The translations under genes were made by a program, and so were the position numbers. The notes below the pieces were generated by a model, which saw only the letters and a program-made list of their open reading frames with translations, did no database searches and was not told where the DNA came from. 64,000 nt of DNA from NCBI GenBank assembly GCA_003248655.1, contig QFPM01000005.1, positions 62,001-126,000 of the forward strand, written 5' to 3'. This DNA comes from Microbacterium sp. Lineage in GTDB: Bacteria > Actinomycetota > Actinomycetes > Actinomycetales > Microbacteriaceae. Numbering within the stretch: position 1 is the stretch's first letter; every line of letters begins with the position of its first letter. Below are positions 34,013 through 42,492 of the stretch, piece after piece.

Positions 34013-34018
34013 AGGGTA
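34013..34018 (-). promoter_or_regulatory. Putative -10 (TACCCT) of plsC
   Basis: Minus-strand hexamer ending 6 nt before GTG 34006. Confidence 0.35.
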
Positions 34019-34133
34019 CTCCCGAATCCATTCCGCTCCGCGCATGGTGGTATCGGTGGGTCTCTCAGCGGGCGCAGAACAAAGTGCGCGAGGATGGGCG
34101 GGATCCCCTTCCACCATCTTGTGAGGTCTCATC

Positions 34134-35099
34134 GTGCGCCTGCGCCCGCTCGCCGCCCTGTCCGCCGCCGCTGTCTCGGTCATCCTGCTCGCCGGCTGCT
34201 CCGGCCTCGGAGGCGGGAGCGCGACCACGCCGCCGCCGACGGAGGAGACGCCCGCCGCCGACGGATGCCTCGTGACGGCAGCCTCGGGCGCCGACTCGGA
34301 AGCGGTGACCGTCGATGACAGCGGCGACACGCTCACGGCGACCGTGCCGACCGGCCTGTCGTTCAGCGAGGTGCAGCGCACGGTCGTGACGAAGGGCGAC
34401 GGTGAGGTGCTGGCATCCGGTGACCTCGCCTCGGGCACCTATCAGATCTTCGACGGCGCCACGGGCGAGCTTCTCACCGATGCGTCGACGACGTCGGCGA
34501 CGGGGGACGGGCTCGTGCCCCTGCTCATCGACCAGACGCAGCTGAGCATGTGGATCGTCGCCGTCGAGTGCAACCCGATCGGTTCGACCACGGTGCTGAC
34601 CGTCCCGGGCTCGGCCATCGGATCCGAAGGCAGCAACTACGTCGTCGTCGCGCGCACGGTGGCGGCGCTTCCGACAACTGCGACGGGCACGCCCGTCGAC
34701 CCGGTGGCGGGGATGCCCGAAGTGACGCTCGATGCCGACGGCGTGCCCACCGTCACGGTGCCCGACACCGAGGCGCCCGCCGACCTGCAGATCGCAGACC
34801 TCAAGAAGGGCGACGGCCCGACCGTCGCCGACGGCGACCAGGTCGTCGTGCAGTACAAGGGCGTCGCGTGGGACACGAAAGAGGAGTTCGACTCGAGCTG
34901 GTCGCGTGGCGCGCCGGCATCCTTCACGACCACCGGCGTCTACGAGGGATTCGGCAAGGCGCTCGTCGGGCAGACCGTCGGCAGCCAGGTGCTGGTCGTG
35001 ATGCCGCCGTCGATGGGAGACCTGAACGGCGACCTCAAGGGCAAGACGCTCGTGTTCGTTATCGACATCCTCGGTACGCAGCACGCCGCGACGCAGTAG
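34134..35099 (+). CDS. FKBP-type peptidyl-prolyl isomerase lipoprotein
   Basis: A 321-residue secreted lipoprotein. The signal peptide ends in the lipobox LLAGC with the lipid-bearing Cys22. A long Thr/Ala-rich middle is followed by an FKBP domain at about residues 225-317 (VVVQYKGVAWDTKEEFDSSW, GFGKALVGQTVGSQVLVVMPP). It is probably exported and anchored to the membrane, assisting folding of exported proteins. GTG start with GAGG upstream. It precedes dxr by 22 nt. Confidence 0.88.
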   Translation: MRLRPLAALSAAAVSVILLAGCSGLGGGSATTPPPTEETPAADGCLVTAASGADSEAVTVDDSGDTLTATVPTGLSFSEVQRTVVTKGDGEVLASGDLASGTYQIFDGATGELLTDASTTSATGDGLVPLLIDQTQLSMWIVAVECNPIGSTTVLTVPGSAIGSEGSNYVVVARTVAALPTTATGTPVDPVAGMPEVTLDADGVPTVTVPDTEAPADLQIADLKKGDGPTVADGDQVVVQYKGVAWDTKEEFDSSWSRGAPASFTTTGVYEGFGKALVGQTVGSQVLVVMPPSMGDLNGDLKGKTLVFVIDILGTQHAATQ

Positions 35100-35109
35100 C
35101 GGGCGCCGG

Positions 35110-35115
35110 TAGGCT
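35110..35115 (+). promoter_or_regulatory. Putative -10 (TAGGCT) of dxr
   Basis: TAGGCT lies 6 nt before ATG 35122; no ribosome binding site lies between. Confidence 0.5.
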
Positions 35116-35121
35116 GGCCGC

Positions 35122-36210
35122 ATGCGCCGCGTCCTGATCCTCGGTTCCACGGGATCGATCGGGACGCAGGCGCTGGATGTCATCCGCACGCGCCGCGACC
35201 GCTTCGAGGTCGTCGGGCTCGCCGCGGGGCGCAATGCCGATCTCGTCGCCGCTCAGGCGGCGGAGTTCGGTGTGCCGACATCCGCGACCGGGCTCGGGGC
35301 GGATGCCGCCGAGAGGCTCGTTCGCGAGGTGGATGCCGACGTCGTCCTCAACGGCATCACCGGTTCGGTCGGCCTCGGCCCGACGCTCGCGGCGCTCGAG
35401 GAGGGCCGCACGCTCGCGCTCGCGAACAAGGAGTCGCTCATCGTCGGCGGCGACCTCGTGACGGCGCTCGCCGCGCCCGGCCAGATCGTGCCCGTCGATT
35501 CGGAGCACTCCGCGATCGCGCAGGCCCTTCGCGCCGGGGAGGCGAGCGAAGTACGGCGGCTCGTGCTCACGGCATCCGGCGGCCCTTTCCGTGGCCGCTC
35601 GCGTGCGCAGTTGGATGCCGTCACCCCGGCCCAGGCGCTTGCGCACCCGACGTGGGACATGGGGCGCGTCGTCACGACCAACTCGGCGACCCTCGTCAAC
35701 AAGGGGCTCGAGGTGATCGAGGCGCACCTGCTGTTCGGCGTCGACTACGACCGGATCGACGTCGCCGTGCACCCGCAGTCGATCGTGCACTCGATGGTCG
35801 AGTTCGTCGACGGGTCGACGATTGCGCAGGCATCCCCGCCGGATATGCGGCTGCCGATCTCGCTCGGCCTGGACTGGCCGCACCGGGTCGCGGGCGTCGG
35901 CGCGCCGCTGGACTGGACCACGGCGCAGACGTGGACGTTCGAGCCGCTCGACGATGGGGCGTTCCCCGCCGTCGCGCTCGCGAAGCACGTGGGCCGGGCG
36001 GGCGGGACATACCCGGCGGTCTTCAACGCGGCGAACGAGCAGGCAGTCGACGCATTCCACGACGGCGCGTTGAGCTTTCTCGGCATCCTCGACACGGTTC
36101 GTGCGGTCGTCGACGCGCACGTCGCGCCGGGCGAGCTCACCCGGTCGAGCCTCGCCGAGGCCGAGCGCTGGGCGCGCGCCGAGGCCGACCGCCGCATCGC
36201 CGCCGCCTGA
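35122..36210 (+). CDS. dxr: 1-deoxy-D-xylulose 5-phosphate reductoisomerase
   Basis: A 362-residue NADPH enzyme of the MEP isoprenoid pathway. Nucleotide loop GSTGSIGTQALDVI, the flexible loop containing ALAHPTWDMG, and NKGLEVIEAHLLF are present. ATG 35122 has TAGGCT 6 nt upstream. The usual dxr-rseP-ispG order is kept, but rseP is now 7 kb away because the pfl, murE and ycnI genes lie between them. Confidence 0.96.
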   Translation: MRRVLILGSTGSIGTQALDVIRTRRDRFEVVGLAAGRNADLVAAQAAEFGVPTSATGLGADAAERLVREVDADVVLNGITGSVGLGPTLAALEEGRTLALANKESLIVGGDLVTALAAPGQIVPVDSEHSAIAQALRAGEASEVRRLVLTASGGPFRGRSRAQLDAVTPAQALAHPTWDMGRVVTTNSATLVNKGLEVIEAHLLFGVDYDRIDVAVHPQSIVHSMVEFVDGSTIAQASPPDMRLPISLGLDWPHRVAGVGAPLDWTTAQTWTFEPLDDGAFPAVALAKHVGRAGGTYPAVFNAANEQAVDAFHDGALSFLGILDTVRAVVDAHVAPGELTRSSLAEAERWARAEADRRIAAA

Positions 36211-36263
36211 CCCGCCCCGCGCCGCGCGCCGCGCCGCGCGTCGCGCCGCCGCCCCCCGGCATC

Positions 36264-36324
36264 CGCGAAACCGCACTTATGCACGCAAATCACCCTCAAA
36301 TCCGTGCACAAGCGCAGTCTCGCG
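36264..36324. repeat. Intergenic hairpin element, family 2, copy 2
   Basis: Arms at 36264-36285 (beginning CGCGAAACCGC) and 36303-36324 (ending TCTCGCG) match at 18 of 22 positions. The arm sequence is shared with the element at 24640-24700. It lies after dxr. Confidence 0.7.
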
Positions 36325-36332
36325 AGGTGGGG

Positions 36333-36385
36333 GAAGAGAAAGGGACCAGCCCGGCCACGGGGGGATGGCGGTGGGGGCTGGTCCC
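36333..36385 (-). terminator. Rho-independent terminator of the pfl operon
   Basis: On the minus strand the 11-bp perfect stem GGGACCAGCCC / GGGCTGGTCCC is followed by a T-rich run (TTTCTCTT). It lies 53 bp after the pflA stop. Confidence 0.7.
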
Positions 36386-36437
36386 GAGGAGACCGCCGAC
36401 AAGGGGCGGCTCTGCTGACCGTAAGGGGGGGTGACGG

Positions 36438-37289
36438 TCAGTACGTCACCAATCCGTGCGCGCGGAACTGCGCGCGCACGCGGTCGGTGAGGGCGGGGGT
36501 GGGCGGCTGGGTGTCCTCGAGCGCATACTCGCGGCCGAGGGCCGCCCACTTGTCGCGGCCCATCTGGTGGAAGGGCAGCACCTCGACCCGCGTCACGGTG
36601 CCGGGCCGAATCTCATTGAGGGATGCCGCGTACTCGGCGACGATCTCGACGTTGCGCTCGTCGTCGGTGAGCCCCGGGACGAGCACGAAGCGGATCCAGA
36701 CCTCCGGCCCGCCCTCGCGCTCGGCGAGGCGGCGACCGAACTCGAGCGTGGGCTCGAGCTCACGCCCGGTGACCCGCCGGTACGTCTCGGGATCGCCGCT
36801 TTTCACATCGAGCAGGACGAGGTCCACATCGTCCAGCATCTTGTCGGTCGCCGACGCGCCGAGGAAGCCGGACGTGTCGATCGCCGTGTGGATGCCGAGC
36901 TCCTTCGCGCCGCGGAGGATGGTCGCGGCAAAGGCGGGCTGCATGAGGACCTCGCCGCCCGAGAGGGTGATGCCGCCGCCCGTGGCCGCGAACACTCCCC
37001 GATAGCGCGCGATGCGGGCGAGCAGGTCGTCGCTCGTGACGGGCTTTCCGTCCTTCATCGCGAGCGTGTCGGGGTTGTGGCAGTACAGGCACTGCAGCGG
37101 GCATCCGCTGAGGAAGGTCGTGAGGCGCGTGCCCGGACCGTCGACGGCCGTGACGAGCTCCCACGAGTGCACCGAGCCGAGCCGGCCCTCCCGCATCGCG
37201 GTGAGGCGTTCGTGCCGGTCGACGCCCGCCACCTCGAGACCCGCGAGAGGAGCAGTGATGCAGTCGGGCCGGATGATGGTCGCGGACAT
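36438..37289 (-). CDS. pflA: Pyruvate formate-lyase activating enzyme
   Basis: A 283-residue radical SAM protein that abstracts hydrogen to create the glycyl radical on PFL. The [4Fe-4S] cluster motif is CPLQCLYCH (CX3CX2C) in SGCPLQCLYCHNPDT; GGGITLSGGEVLMQ and DTSGF follow. The ATG is preceded by GAGAGGAGC. It starts 56 nt after pflB ends, in the same operon. Confidence 0.96.
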   Translation of the reverse strand: MSATIIRPDCITAPLAGLEVAGVDRHERLTAMREGRLGSVHSWELVTAVDGPGTRLTTFLSGCPLQCLYCHNPDTLAMKDGKPVTSDDLLARIARYRGVFAATGGGITLSGGEVLMQPAFAATILRGAKELGIHTAIDTSGFLGASATDKMLDDVDLVLLDVKSGDPETYRRVTGRELEPTLEFGRRLAEREGGPEVWIRFVLVPGLTDDERNVEIVAEYAASLNEIRPGTVTRVEVLPFHQMGRDKWAALGREYALEDTQPPTPALTDRVRAQFRAHGLVTY

Positions 37290-37345
37290 GATCTCTGCTC
37301 CTCTCGGGGTATCGACGTGTAGGGAGGCGGGCGGGATGCCGGGTG

Positions 37346-39607
37346 TTACATCGCGCCGTGGAACGTGCGCGACAGCACGTCGAGCTGCTGCTCGCGGGTC
37401 AGTCGCACGAAGTTCACGGCGTAGCCCGAGACACGGATCGTCAGCTGCGGGTAGTTCTCGGGGTGCTCCATGGCATCCTCGAGCGTTTCGCGGTTCAGCA
37501 CGTTGACGTTCATGTGGTACCCCTGCGAGCCCACGTACGCGTCGAGGAGTCCGGCGAGGTTCGTCACCTGCTCGTCCTTCGTGCGGCCGAGGCCGGCGGG
37601 AACCACCGTGTTCGTCAGCGAGATGCCATCCTGCGACTGCGAGTACGGCAGCTTCGCGACCGACAGAGCGGATGCCAGCATGCCGTGCGTGTCGCGGCCG
37701 TTCATCGGGTTGGCGCCCGGGGCGAACGGCTCGCCGGCGCGGCGACCGTCGGGCGTGTTGCCCGTGGCCTTGCCGTACACGACGTTCGACGTGATCGTCA
37801 GCACCGACTGGGTCGGCAGCGCGTTCCGGTACATCGGGTGGCGACGGATCTTCGACATGAAGCGCTCGACGAGGTCGACGGCGATGGCATCCGCCCGGTC
37901 GTCGTCGTTGCCGTACGTCGGGAACTCGCCCTCGATGACGTAGTCGACCACGACGTCGCGGTCGTCGCGCACCGGGGTGACCGTCGCGTACTTGATCGCC
38001 GAGAGCGAGTCGGCCGCGACCGACAGGCCCGCGATGCCGCACGCCATGGTCCGCAGCACGTCCTTGTCGTGCAGCGCCATCTCGAGGCGCTCGTACGCGT
38101 ACTTGTCGTGCGACCAGTGGATGCAGTTGAGCGCCTCGACGTACGTCTCGGCGAGCCAGTCCATCGTCTGGTCGAACCGGCCCATGACGTCGTCGAAGTC
38201 GAGCGGACCGTCGCCGACGGGCGCCATGATCGGCGAGACCTGCTTGCCCGAGACCTCGTCGCGGCCGCCGTTGATCGCGTAGAGCAGGGTCTTGGCGAGG
38301 TTGACGCGGGCGCCGAAGAACTGCATCTGCTTGCCGACGCGCATGGGGCTCACGCAGCACGCGATCGCGGCGTCGTCACCCCACGCGGGACGGATGATCT
38401 CGTCGGACTCGTACTGCACGGCGGACGTGTCGATCGACACCTGCGCGCAGAAGTCCTTGAAGCCCTGGGGAAGGGCCGGGCTCCAGAAGACCGTCATGTT
38501 CGGCTCCGGGGCGGGGCCGAGGTTGTAGAGGGTCTGGAGGTAGCGGAACGAGTTCTTCGTCACGAGCGGGCGACCGTCCTCGCCGACGCCGCCGATCGTC
38601 TCGGTGACCCAGGTCGGGTCGCCGGAGAACAGCGAGTCGTACTCGGGCGTGCGCAGGAACCGGACGATCCGCAGCTTGATCACGAAGTCGTCGATGATCT
38701 CCTGCGCCTCGGTCTCGGTCAGGACGCCGGCGTCCAGGTCACGCTGGATGAACACGTCGAGGAAGGTCGAGGTGCGACCGAGCGACATGGCCGCGCCGTT
38801 TTGCTCCTTGACGGCGCCGAGGTAGGCGAAGTAGAGCCACTGCACGGCCTCTTTCGCCGTCTTCGCGGGGCCCGAGATGTCGTATCCATAGGATGCCGCC
38901 ATCTGCTTGAGCTCCTGCAGCGCGCGGATCTGCTCGGCGTGCTCTTCGCGCTCGCGGGCGATCTGCTCGGTGAAGGGGGTCGTGTCCAGGCCCAGCTTGT
39001 CGACCTTCTTCGCGGCGATCAGCTGGTCGACGCCGTAGAGCGCGACGCGGCGGTAGTCGCCGATGATGCGGCCGCGGCCGTAGGCATCCGGCAGCCCGGT
39101 GATGATGTGCGACGAGCGCGCGGCGCGCACGTTCGGGGAGTACACGTCGAAGACGCCCTGGTTGTGGGTCTTGCGGTACTCGCTGAAGACGGTCTTGAGG
39201 GTCTCGTCGACCTCGTAGCCGTAGGTCTCGAGGGCGCCCTCGACCATGCGCCAGCCGCCGTTGGGCATGATGGCGCGCTTGAGCGGGGCATCCGTCTGCA
39301 GGCCGACGATGACCTCGTCGTCGCGCGAGATGTAGCCGGGGGCGTGCCGCGTGATGCCGGCGGGCGTGTGCGCGTCGACGTCGTAGACGCCGCGCTCGCG
39401 CTCGACCGGGAACATCGCGGAGAGGATGTCCCACACGCGGGTCGTCCGCGCGGTCGCGCCGGCGAGGAACGCGGCGTCGCCGGTGTAGGGGGTGTAGTTG
39501 CGCTGGATGAAGTCGCGCACGTCGATCTGGTCCTGCCAGGGACCGCTGGTGAATCCGGTCCAGGCGGCGGGCTGTGCGTCCTGCGCTGCGGGGGTGACGG
39601 TGGTCAT
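37346..39607 (-). CDS. pflB: Formate C-acetyltransferase (pyruvate formate-lyase)
   Basis: A 753-residue glycyl radical enzyme converting pyruvate and CoA to acetyl-CoA and formate. The adjacent catalytic cysteines are C417-C418 in AIACCVSPM, and the glycyl radical residue is G728 in RVSGYAV near the C-terminus. Both key parts are intact. The enzyme is oxygen-sensitive, so it implies fermentative capacity in a lineage often described as aerobic. It is preceded by two FadR-type palindromes. Confidence 0.96.
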   Translation of the reverse strand: MTTVTPAAQDAQPAAWTGFTSGPWQDQIDVRDFIQRNYTPYTGDAAFLAGATARTTRVWDILSAMFPVERERGVYDVDAHTPAGITRHAPGYISRDDEVIVGLQTDAPLKRAIMPNGGWRMVEGALETYGYEVDETLKTVFSEYRKTHNQGVFDVYSPNVRAARSSHIITGLPDAYGRGRIIGDYRRVALYGVDQLIAAKKVDKLGLDTTPFTEQIAREREEHAEQIRALQELKQMAASYGYDISGPAKTAKEAVQWLYFAYLGAVKEQNGAAMSLGRTSTFLDVFIQRDLDAGVLTETEAQEIIDDFVIKLRIVRFLRTPEYDSLFSGDPTWVTETIGGVGEDGRPLVTKNSFRYLQTLYNLGPAPEPNMTVFWSPALPQGFKDFCAQVSIDTSAVQYESDEIIRPAWGDDAAIACCVSPMRVGKQMQFFGARVNLAKTLLYAINGGRDEVSGKQVSPIMAPVGDGPLDFDDVMGRFDQTMDWLAETYVEALNCIHWSHDKYAYERLEMALHDKDVLRTMACGIAGLSVAADSLSAIKYATVTPVRDDRDVVVDYVIEGEFPTYGNDDDRADAIAVDLVERFMSKIRRHPMYRNALPTQSVLTITSNVVYGKATGNTPDGRRAGEPFAPGANPMNGRDTHGMLASALSVAKLPYSQSQDGISLTNTVVPAGLGRTKDEQVTNLAGLLDAYVGSQGYHMNVNVLNRETLEDAMEHPENYPQLTIRVSGYAVNFVRLTREQQLDVLSRTFHGAM

Positions 39608-39682
39608 GGTGTTCGCTTCCTCGAGATCCTTGTGGGACCGGCCGCACCCATCCGTGCGGATCCGCTGCCATCAGGCTACTCC

Positions 39683-39697
39683 TGTGGTCGGACCACA
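39683..39697. promoter_or_regulatory. FadR/GntR-type operator candidate 1 upstream of pflB
   Basis: TGTGGTCGGACCACA is a perfect 7-1-7 palindrome 76 bp before the pflB ATG. The half-site TGGTC-N-GACCA resembles operators of FadR-subfamily GntR regulators such as LldR and PdhR. It shares its core with the second palindrome at 39746-39772. Confidence 0.65.
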
Positions 39698-39745
39698 TCG
39701 AAGCGTGTGCACGAAAGGCACAATGTGCGGGGTCGAGGGGGCACT

Positions 39746-39772
39746 AAGCCTTGTGGTCAGACCACAAGGCTT
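39746..39772. promoter_or_regulatory. FadR/GntR-type operator candidate 2 upstream of pflB
   Basis: A perfect 13-1-13 palindrome (left arm AAGCCTTGTGGTC). Its core TGTGGTCAGACCACA matches the first site; the centres are 69 bp apart, about six and a half helical turns. Confidence 0.65.
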
Positions 39773-39791
39773 CGCGGCGACGGCTGGATCG

Positions 39792-39867
39792 AACTGCAAG
39801 GGTTCGCGGGCGACACGCCGGGGCGGAGCCGACGGCATCCGCGTGTCGTGCTCGCGGCCTTGCAGTT
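39792..39867. repeat. Intergenic hairpin element, family 1, copy B
   Basis: A 76-bp inverted repeat with outer arms AACTGCAAGG / CCTTGCAGTT and inner arms CGACACG / CGTGTCG, equal in length and spacing to the element at 6735-6810. It lies 69 bp downstream of the murE stop. Together with the two operators it fills most of the 328-bp murE-pflB gap. Confidence 0.75.
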
Positions 39868-39935
39868 GCGTTCGGATGCCGGGGAGCGGGATGCCGGGGG
39901 ATCCCGGGGGTGCCCGGGGGTGCCGGCGACGGCGG

Positions 39936-41591
39936 TCAGCGCCAGTCGCGCTCGGGGTCCGAGAGCGGCGTGTCGTCATCCGGATAGGGGACGGGCCACG
40001 ACGGCTCGGGGACGGGCCACCCGGCATCCCGTAGCGCCCGCCGGGCGAGCTCGCGCGCCGAGTAGGGCGTCCGGACGCCGCGGATGTCGCGGTAGTCCTG
40101 ATGGCCCGGGCCCGCCCACAGGATCGCGTCACCGTCGGTGACGCGCGCGACGGCCTCGATGATCGCGCGTTCGGGCGGCGAGAACTCGAGGATCTCGGCC
40201 TCCTGGCGCGCCGCGCGGGCGCCCTCGACGAGCGTCGCGCGGATCGCGTCGGGGTCCTCACGGCGCGGATGGTGGTCGGTGATGATGACCAGGTCGCTGC
40301 CCTCGGCAGAGGTGCGCCCCATGTCGAGGCGCTTCGTCTTGTCGCGGTCGCCGTCGGCGCCGACGACCATGACGACCTTCCCGGGGGTGACGCGCCGAAC
40401 CGCCGCGAGGGTCTTCTCGAACGCATCGGGGGAGTGCCCGAAGTCGACGTAGACGGCGGGGCCGCGGTCGCCCGAGACTCGCTGCGTGCGGCCGGGCAGG
40501 TGCGCGTCGATGCGGCCGGCATCCAATGTCGCGACCAGCCGCTCCCATGCGTAGCCCGCCTCGAGGAGCATGACGATCGCGAGACCGGCGTTGGCCGCCA
40601 TATGCCGACCGATCACGGGGACGGTCGTCGTGAGCGAGCGGCCCTCCGGCCCGGAGAGGGTGAACTCGGTGCCGTCCTGGCGCTCGGCGACGATCTCGAC
40701 GGTCCAGTTGGCGCGTGCCGTGGCATCCTCGGCGATCGCGGGCGTGACGATCGTGACGACCGGCACCGCGCTGCGCGCAGCAACCTCGGCGCCGTACGGC
40801 GAGTCGAGGCAGACGACGGCGCGACGCGAGCGGTCGGGGCGAAACAGCGGAAGCTTCGCCTCGAAGTACTCGCGCATGTCGGCGTAGTCGTCGAGGTGGT
40901 CGTGGGTGAGGTTCGTGAAGCCCGCGACGTCGAACACGATCCCGTCGACCCGGTGGCGGCTGAGCGCCTGCGCGCTGACCTCGACGGCGACGGCCTCGAC
41001 GCCCCGCTCGCGCATGAGGGCGAGCAGGGCATGGAACTCGGATGCCTCGGGCGTCGTCAGCCGCGAGACGATGACCTCGCCCGCGATGTGGCGCTCGGCG
41101 GTCGACGACAGGCCCGTCACGACGCCGAGCTGGCCGAGGATCCCCTCGAGCAGGTGCGACACGCTCGTCTTGCCGTTCGTACCGGTCGTCCCGAGCAGCA
41201 GCGGCAGGTTCTCGGCGGTGCCGTACACCCACGCGGACAGCTCGCCGAGCAGCGCTCGCGGGTCCGCGACGACCACGACCGGCACCGACGCGTCGAGGCC
41301 GGCGGATGCCGCGATGTCGGCGCCGGCGGCATCCGTCACGATCGCGACGGCGCCCGCGGCGGCGGCATCCCGCGCGAACTCCGCCCCGTGCCGGTTGACC
41401 CCGCGGATCGCGACGAAGGCCTCGCCGGGGCGGAGATCGGCGGTCGCGAGCGTGATGCCCGACAGGACGACGTCGGCCGCGTCGCCGCGGACGTCGCCGC
41501 CGAACCTCGCCGCAAGCTCGTCGAGGCGCCTCTGGGGCGGATGCGCGGGGCGCAGGACGGGCGGGAGATTCGAACCGGTGGGCGCTGTCAT
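39936..41591 (-). CDS. murE: UDP-MurNAc-tripeptide synthetase, MurE-type Mur ligase
   Basis: A 551-residue ATP-dependent ligase adding residue 3 of the peptidoglycan stem. The ATP loop is GTTGTNGKTSVSH and the Mur ligase blocks TNLTHDHLDDY and VYVDFGHSPDAFE follow. The specificity loop, which reads DNPR in DAP-adding MurE, is here TDHHPRREDP (about residues 438-447), with His-His in place of Asp-Asn. This suggests a substrate other than meso-DAP, consistent with the B-type walls of Microbacterium. It is a stand-alone copy outside the dcw cluster, so it may be a paralogue. Confidence 0.85.
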   Translation of the reverse strand: MTAPTGSNLPPVLRPAHPPQRRLDELAARFGGDVRGDAADVVLSGITLATADLRPGEAFVAIRGVNRHGAEFARDAAAAGAVAIVTDAAGADIAASAGLDASVPVVVVADPRALLGELSAWVYGTAENLPLLLGTTGTNGKTSVSHLLEGILGQLGVVTGLSSTAERHIAGEVIVSRLTTPEASEFHALLALMRERGVEAVAVEVSAQALSRHRVDGIVFDVAGFTNLTHDHLDDYADMREYFEAKLPLFRPDRSRRAVVCLDSPYGAEVAARSAVPVVTIVTPAIAEDATARANWTVEIVAERQDGTEFTLSGPEGRSLTTTVPVIGRHMAANAGLAIVMLLEAGYAWERLVATLDAGRIDAHLPGRTQRVSGDRGPAVYVDFGHSPDAFEKTLAAVRRVTPGKVVMVVGADGDRDKTKRLDMGRTSAEGSDLVIITDHHPRREDPDAIRATLVEGARAARQEAEILEFSPPERAIIEAVARVTDGDAILWAGPGHQDYRDIRGVRTPYSARELARRALRDAGWPVPEPSWPVPYPDDDTPLSDPERDWR

Positions 41592-41644
41592 GTCTCCACC
41601 ATCTTCGCATCCCGCCCGTCCCCGGGTCAGGTCATGCTCGGACC

Positions 41645-42364
41645 TCAGACCTTGCGGCGGCGGCCCGCGATTGCGACGCCGAGCGCGGCGAGGGCCGCGA
41701 CGAGCGCGCTGCCCCCGAGCCAGCGCGCGACCGCGTCGGGCTCTGACGCCGACGGCGCGGCGGTCTCGGCGTGGTCGCCCTCGTGCGCGGCGCTGTCGTC
41801 CGCGGCATCCTCGGACTCCTCCGCGTCGCCGTGGCCGTGGCCGGTGTCGGCGGATACGGCGCCGACCGCGACGACCGGGGCGGGGGCCTCGAGGTCGTCC
41901 TCGGTCTGCCCCTCGGCGGCGACCTCGGACCAGTCGGTCTCACCCTCGACGCAGCGCTGGAGCACGGGGAACGCGACGGAGGTCTCGGCCGCCGACGAGG
42001 CGAAGATGACGTCGAGCGAGACGGTCGCCGCCGTCCCGGACTCGACGGGCGTCACCGCGGTGTACGTGACCTGCGTGGGGATGCCGTCGTCGCCGAGCTC
42101 GCGCGAGATCGTCCAGGCCCCGTTGAGGACGGGCGTGACGCCGTCGATGCCCTCGGGGATCGTGAAGACGACGGCGGTCGTCGGCGAGTCGTCGCAGCCG
42201 TGGCTGAACGAGAAGTCGAGGCGCGTCGAGGTGCCGGCGGCCGATTCCTCGGGCGTGACGTGGATGTGCGCCGAGGCGGCGAGCGGCGCGGCGAGGACGA
42301 GGGCGGCGCCGGCGACGACACCGGCGGCGACGAGCGCGCGAGGGCGCGAGGAGGTGCGGGACAT
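41645..42364 (-). CDS. YcnI-type copper-binding protein (DUF1775)
   Basis: A 239-residue exported protein. A signal peptide of about 32 residues ends AASA, leaving the mature N-terminus HIHVTPEE. In YcnI the mature N-terminal histidine and a tryptophan form a copper site; here that His and the later NGAWTIS are present. A His/Asp/Glu-rich segment (GHGHGDAEE, AAHEGDHAE) and a C-terminal membrane anchor with RRRK follow. GGAAGAG upstream of ATG 42364. Confidence 0.88.
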   Translation of the reverse strand: MSRTSSRPRALVAAGVVAGAALVLAAPLAASAHIHVTPEESAAGTSTRLDFSFSHGCDDSPTTAVVFTIPEGIDGVTPVLNGAWTISRELGDDGIPTQVTYTAVTPVESGTAATVSLDVIFASSAAETSVAFPVLQRCVEGETDWSEVAAEGQTEDDLEAPAPVVAVGAVSADTGHGHGDAEESEDAADDSAAHEGDHAETAAPSASEPDAVARWLGGSALVAALAALGVAIAGRRRKV

Positions 42365-42390
42365 GGGTCTCTTCCGGATGGGGCGGCGGG

Positions 42391-42462
42391 GCCGCGAAGT
42401 GTGACGCGGCGAAGCCGCGAAGTGTGGCGCGGCGAAGCCGCAGGGTGTTCTGACGCGGCGAT
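42391..42462. repeat. Tandem direct repeats upstream of the ycnI-like gene
   Basis: Three units of about 23-26 bp lie in tandem (42391, 42414, 42437), the first two differing at one base. Each contains GCGGCGAAGCCGC or a close variant, itself palindromic. They lie between the two copper-locus genes, in the likely promoter/leader of the ycnI-like gene. Confidence 0.6.
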
Positions 42463-42492
42463 GCCGCAGAAGGGATGCCGCCTGCGGATGCG

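Noticed and set aside
37343..40141. 932-codon plus-strand frame opposite pflB
   Set aside because: Antisense of a certain gene; no recognisable domains.
42391..42480. Tandem repeats read as a CRISPR array
   Set aside because: The units are directly joined without unique spacers and number only three.
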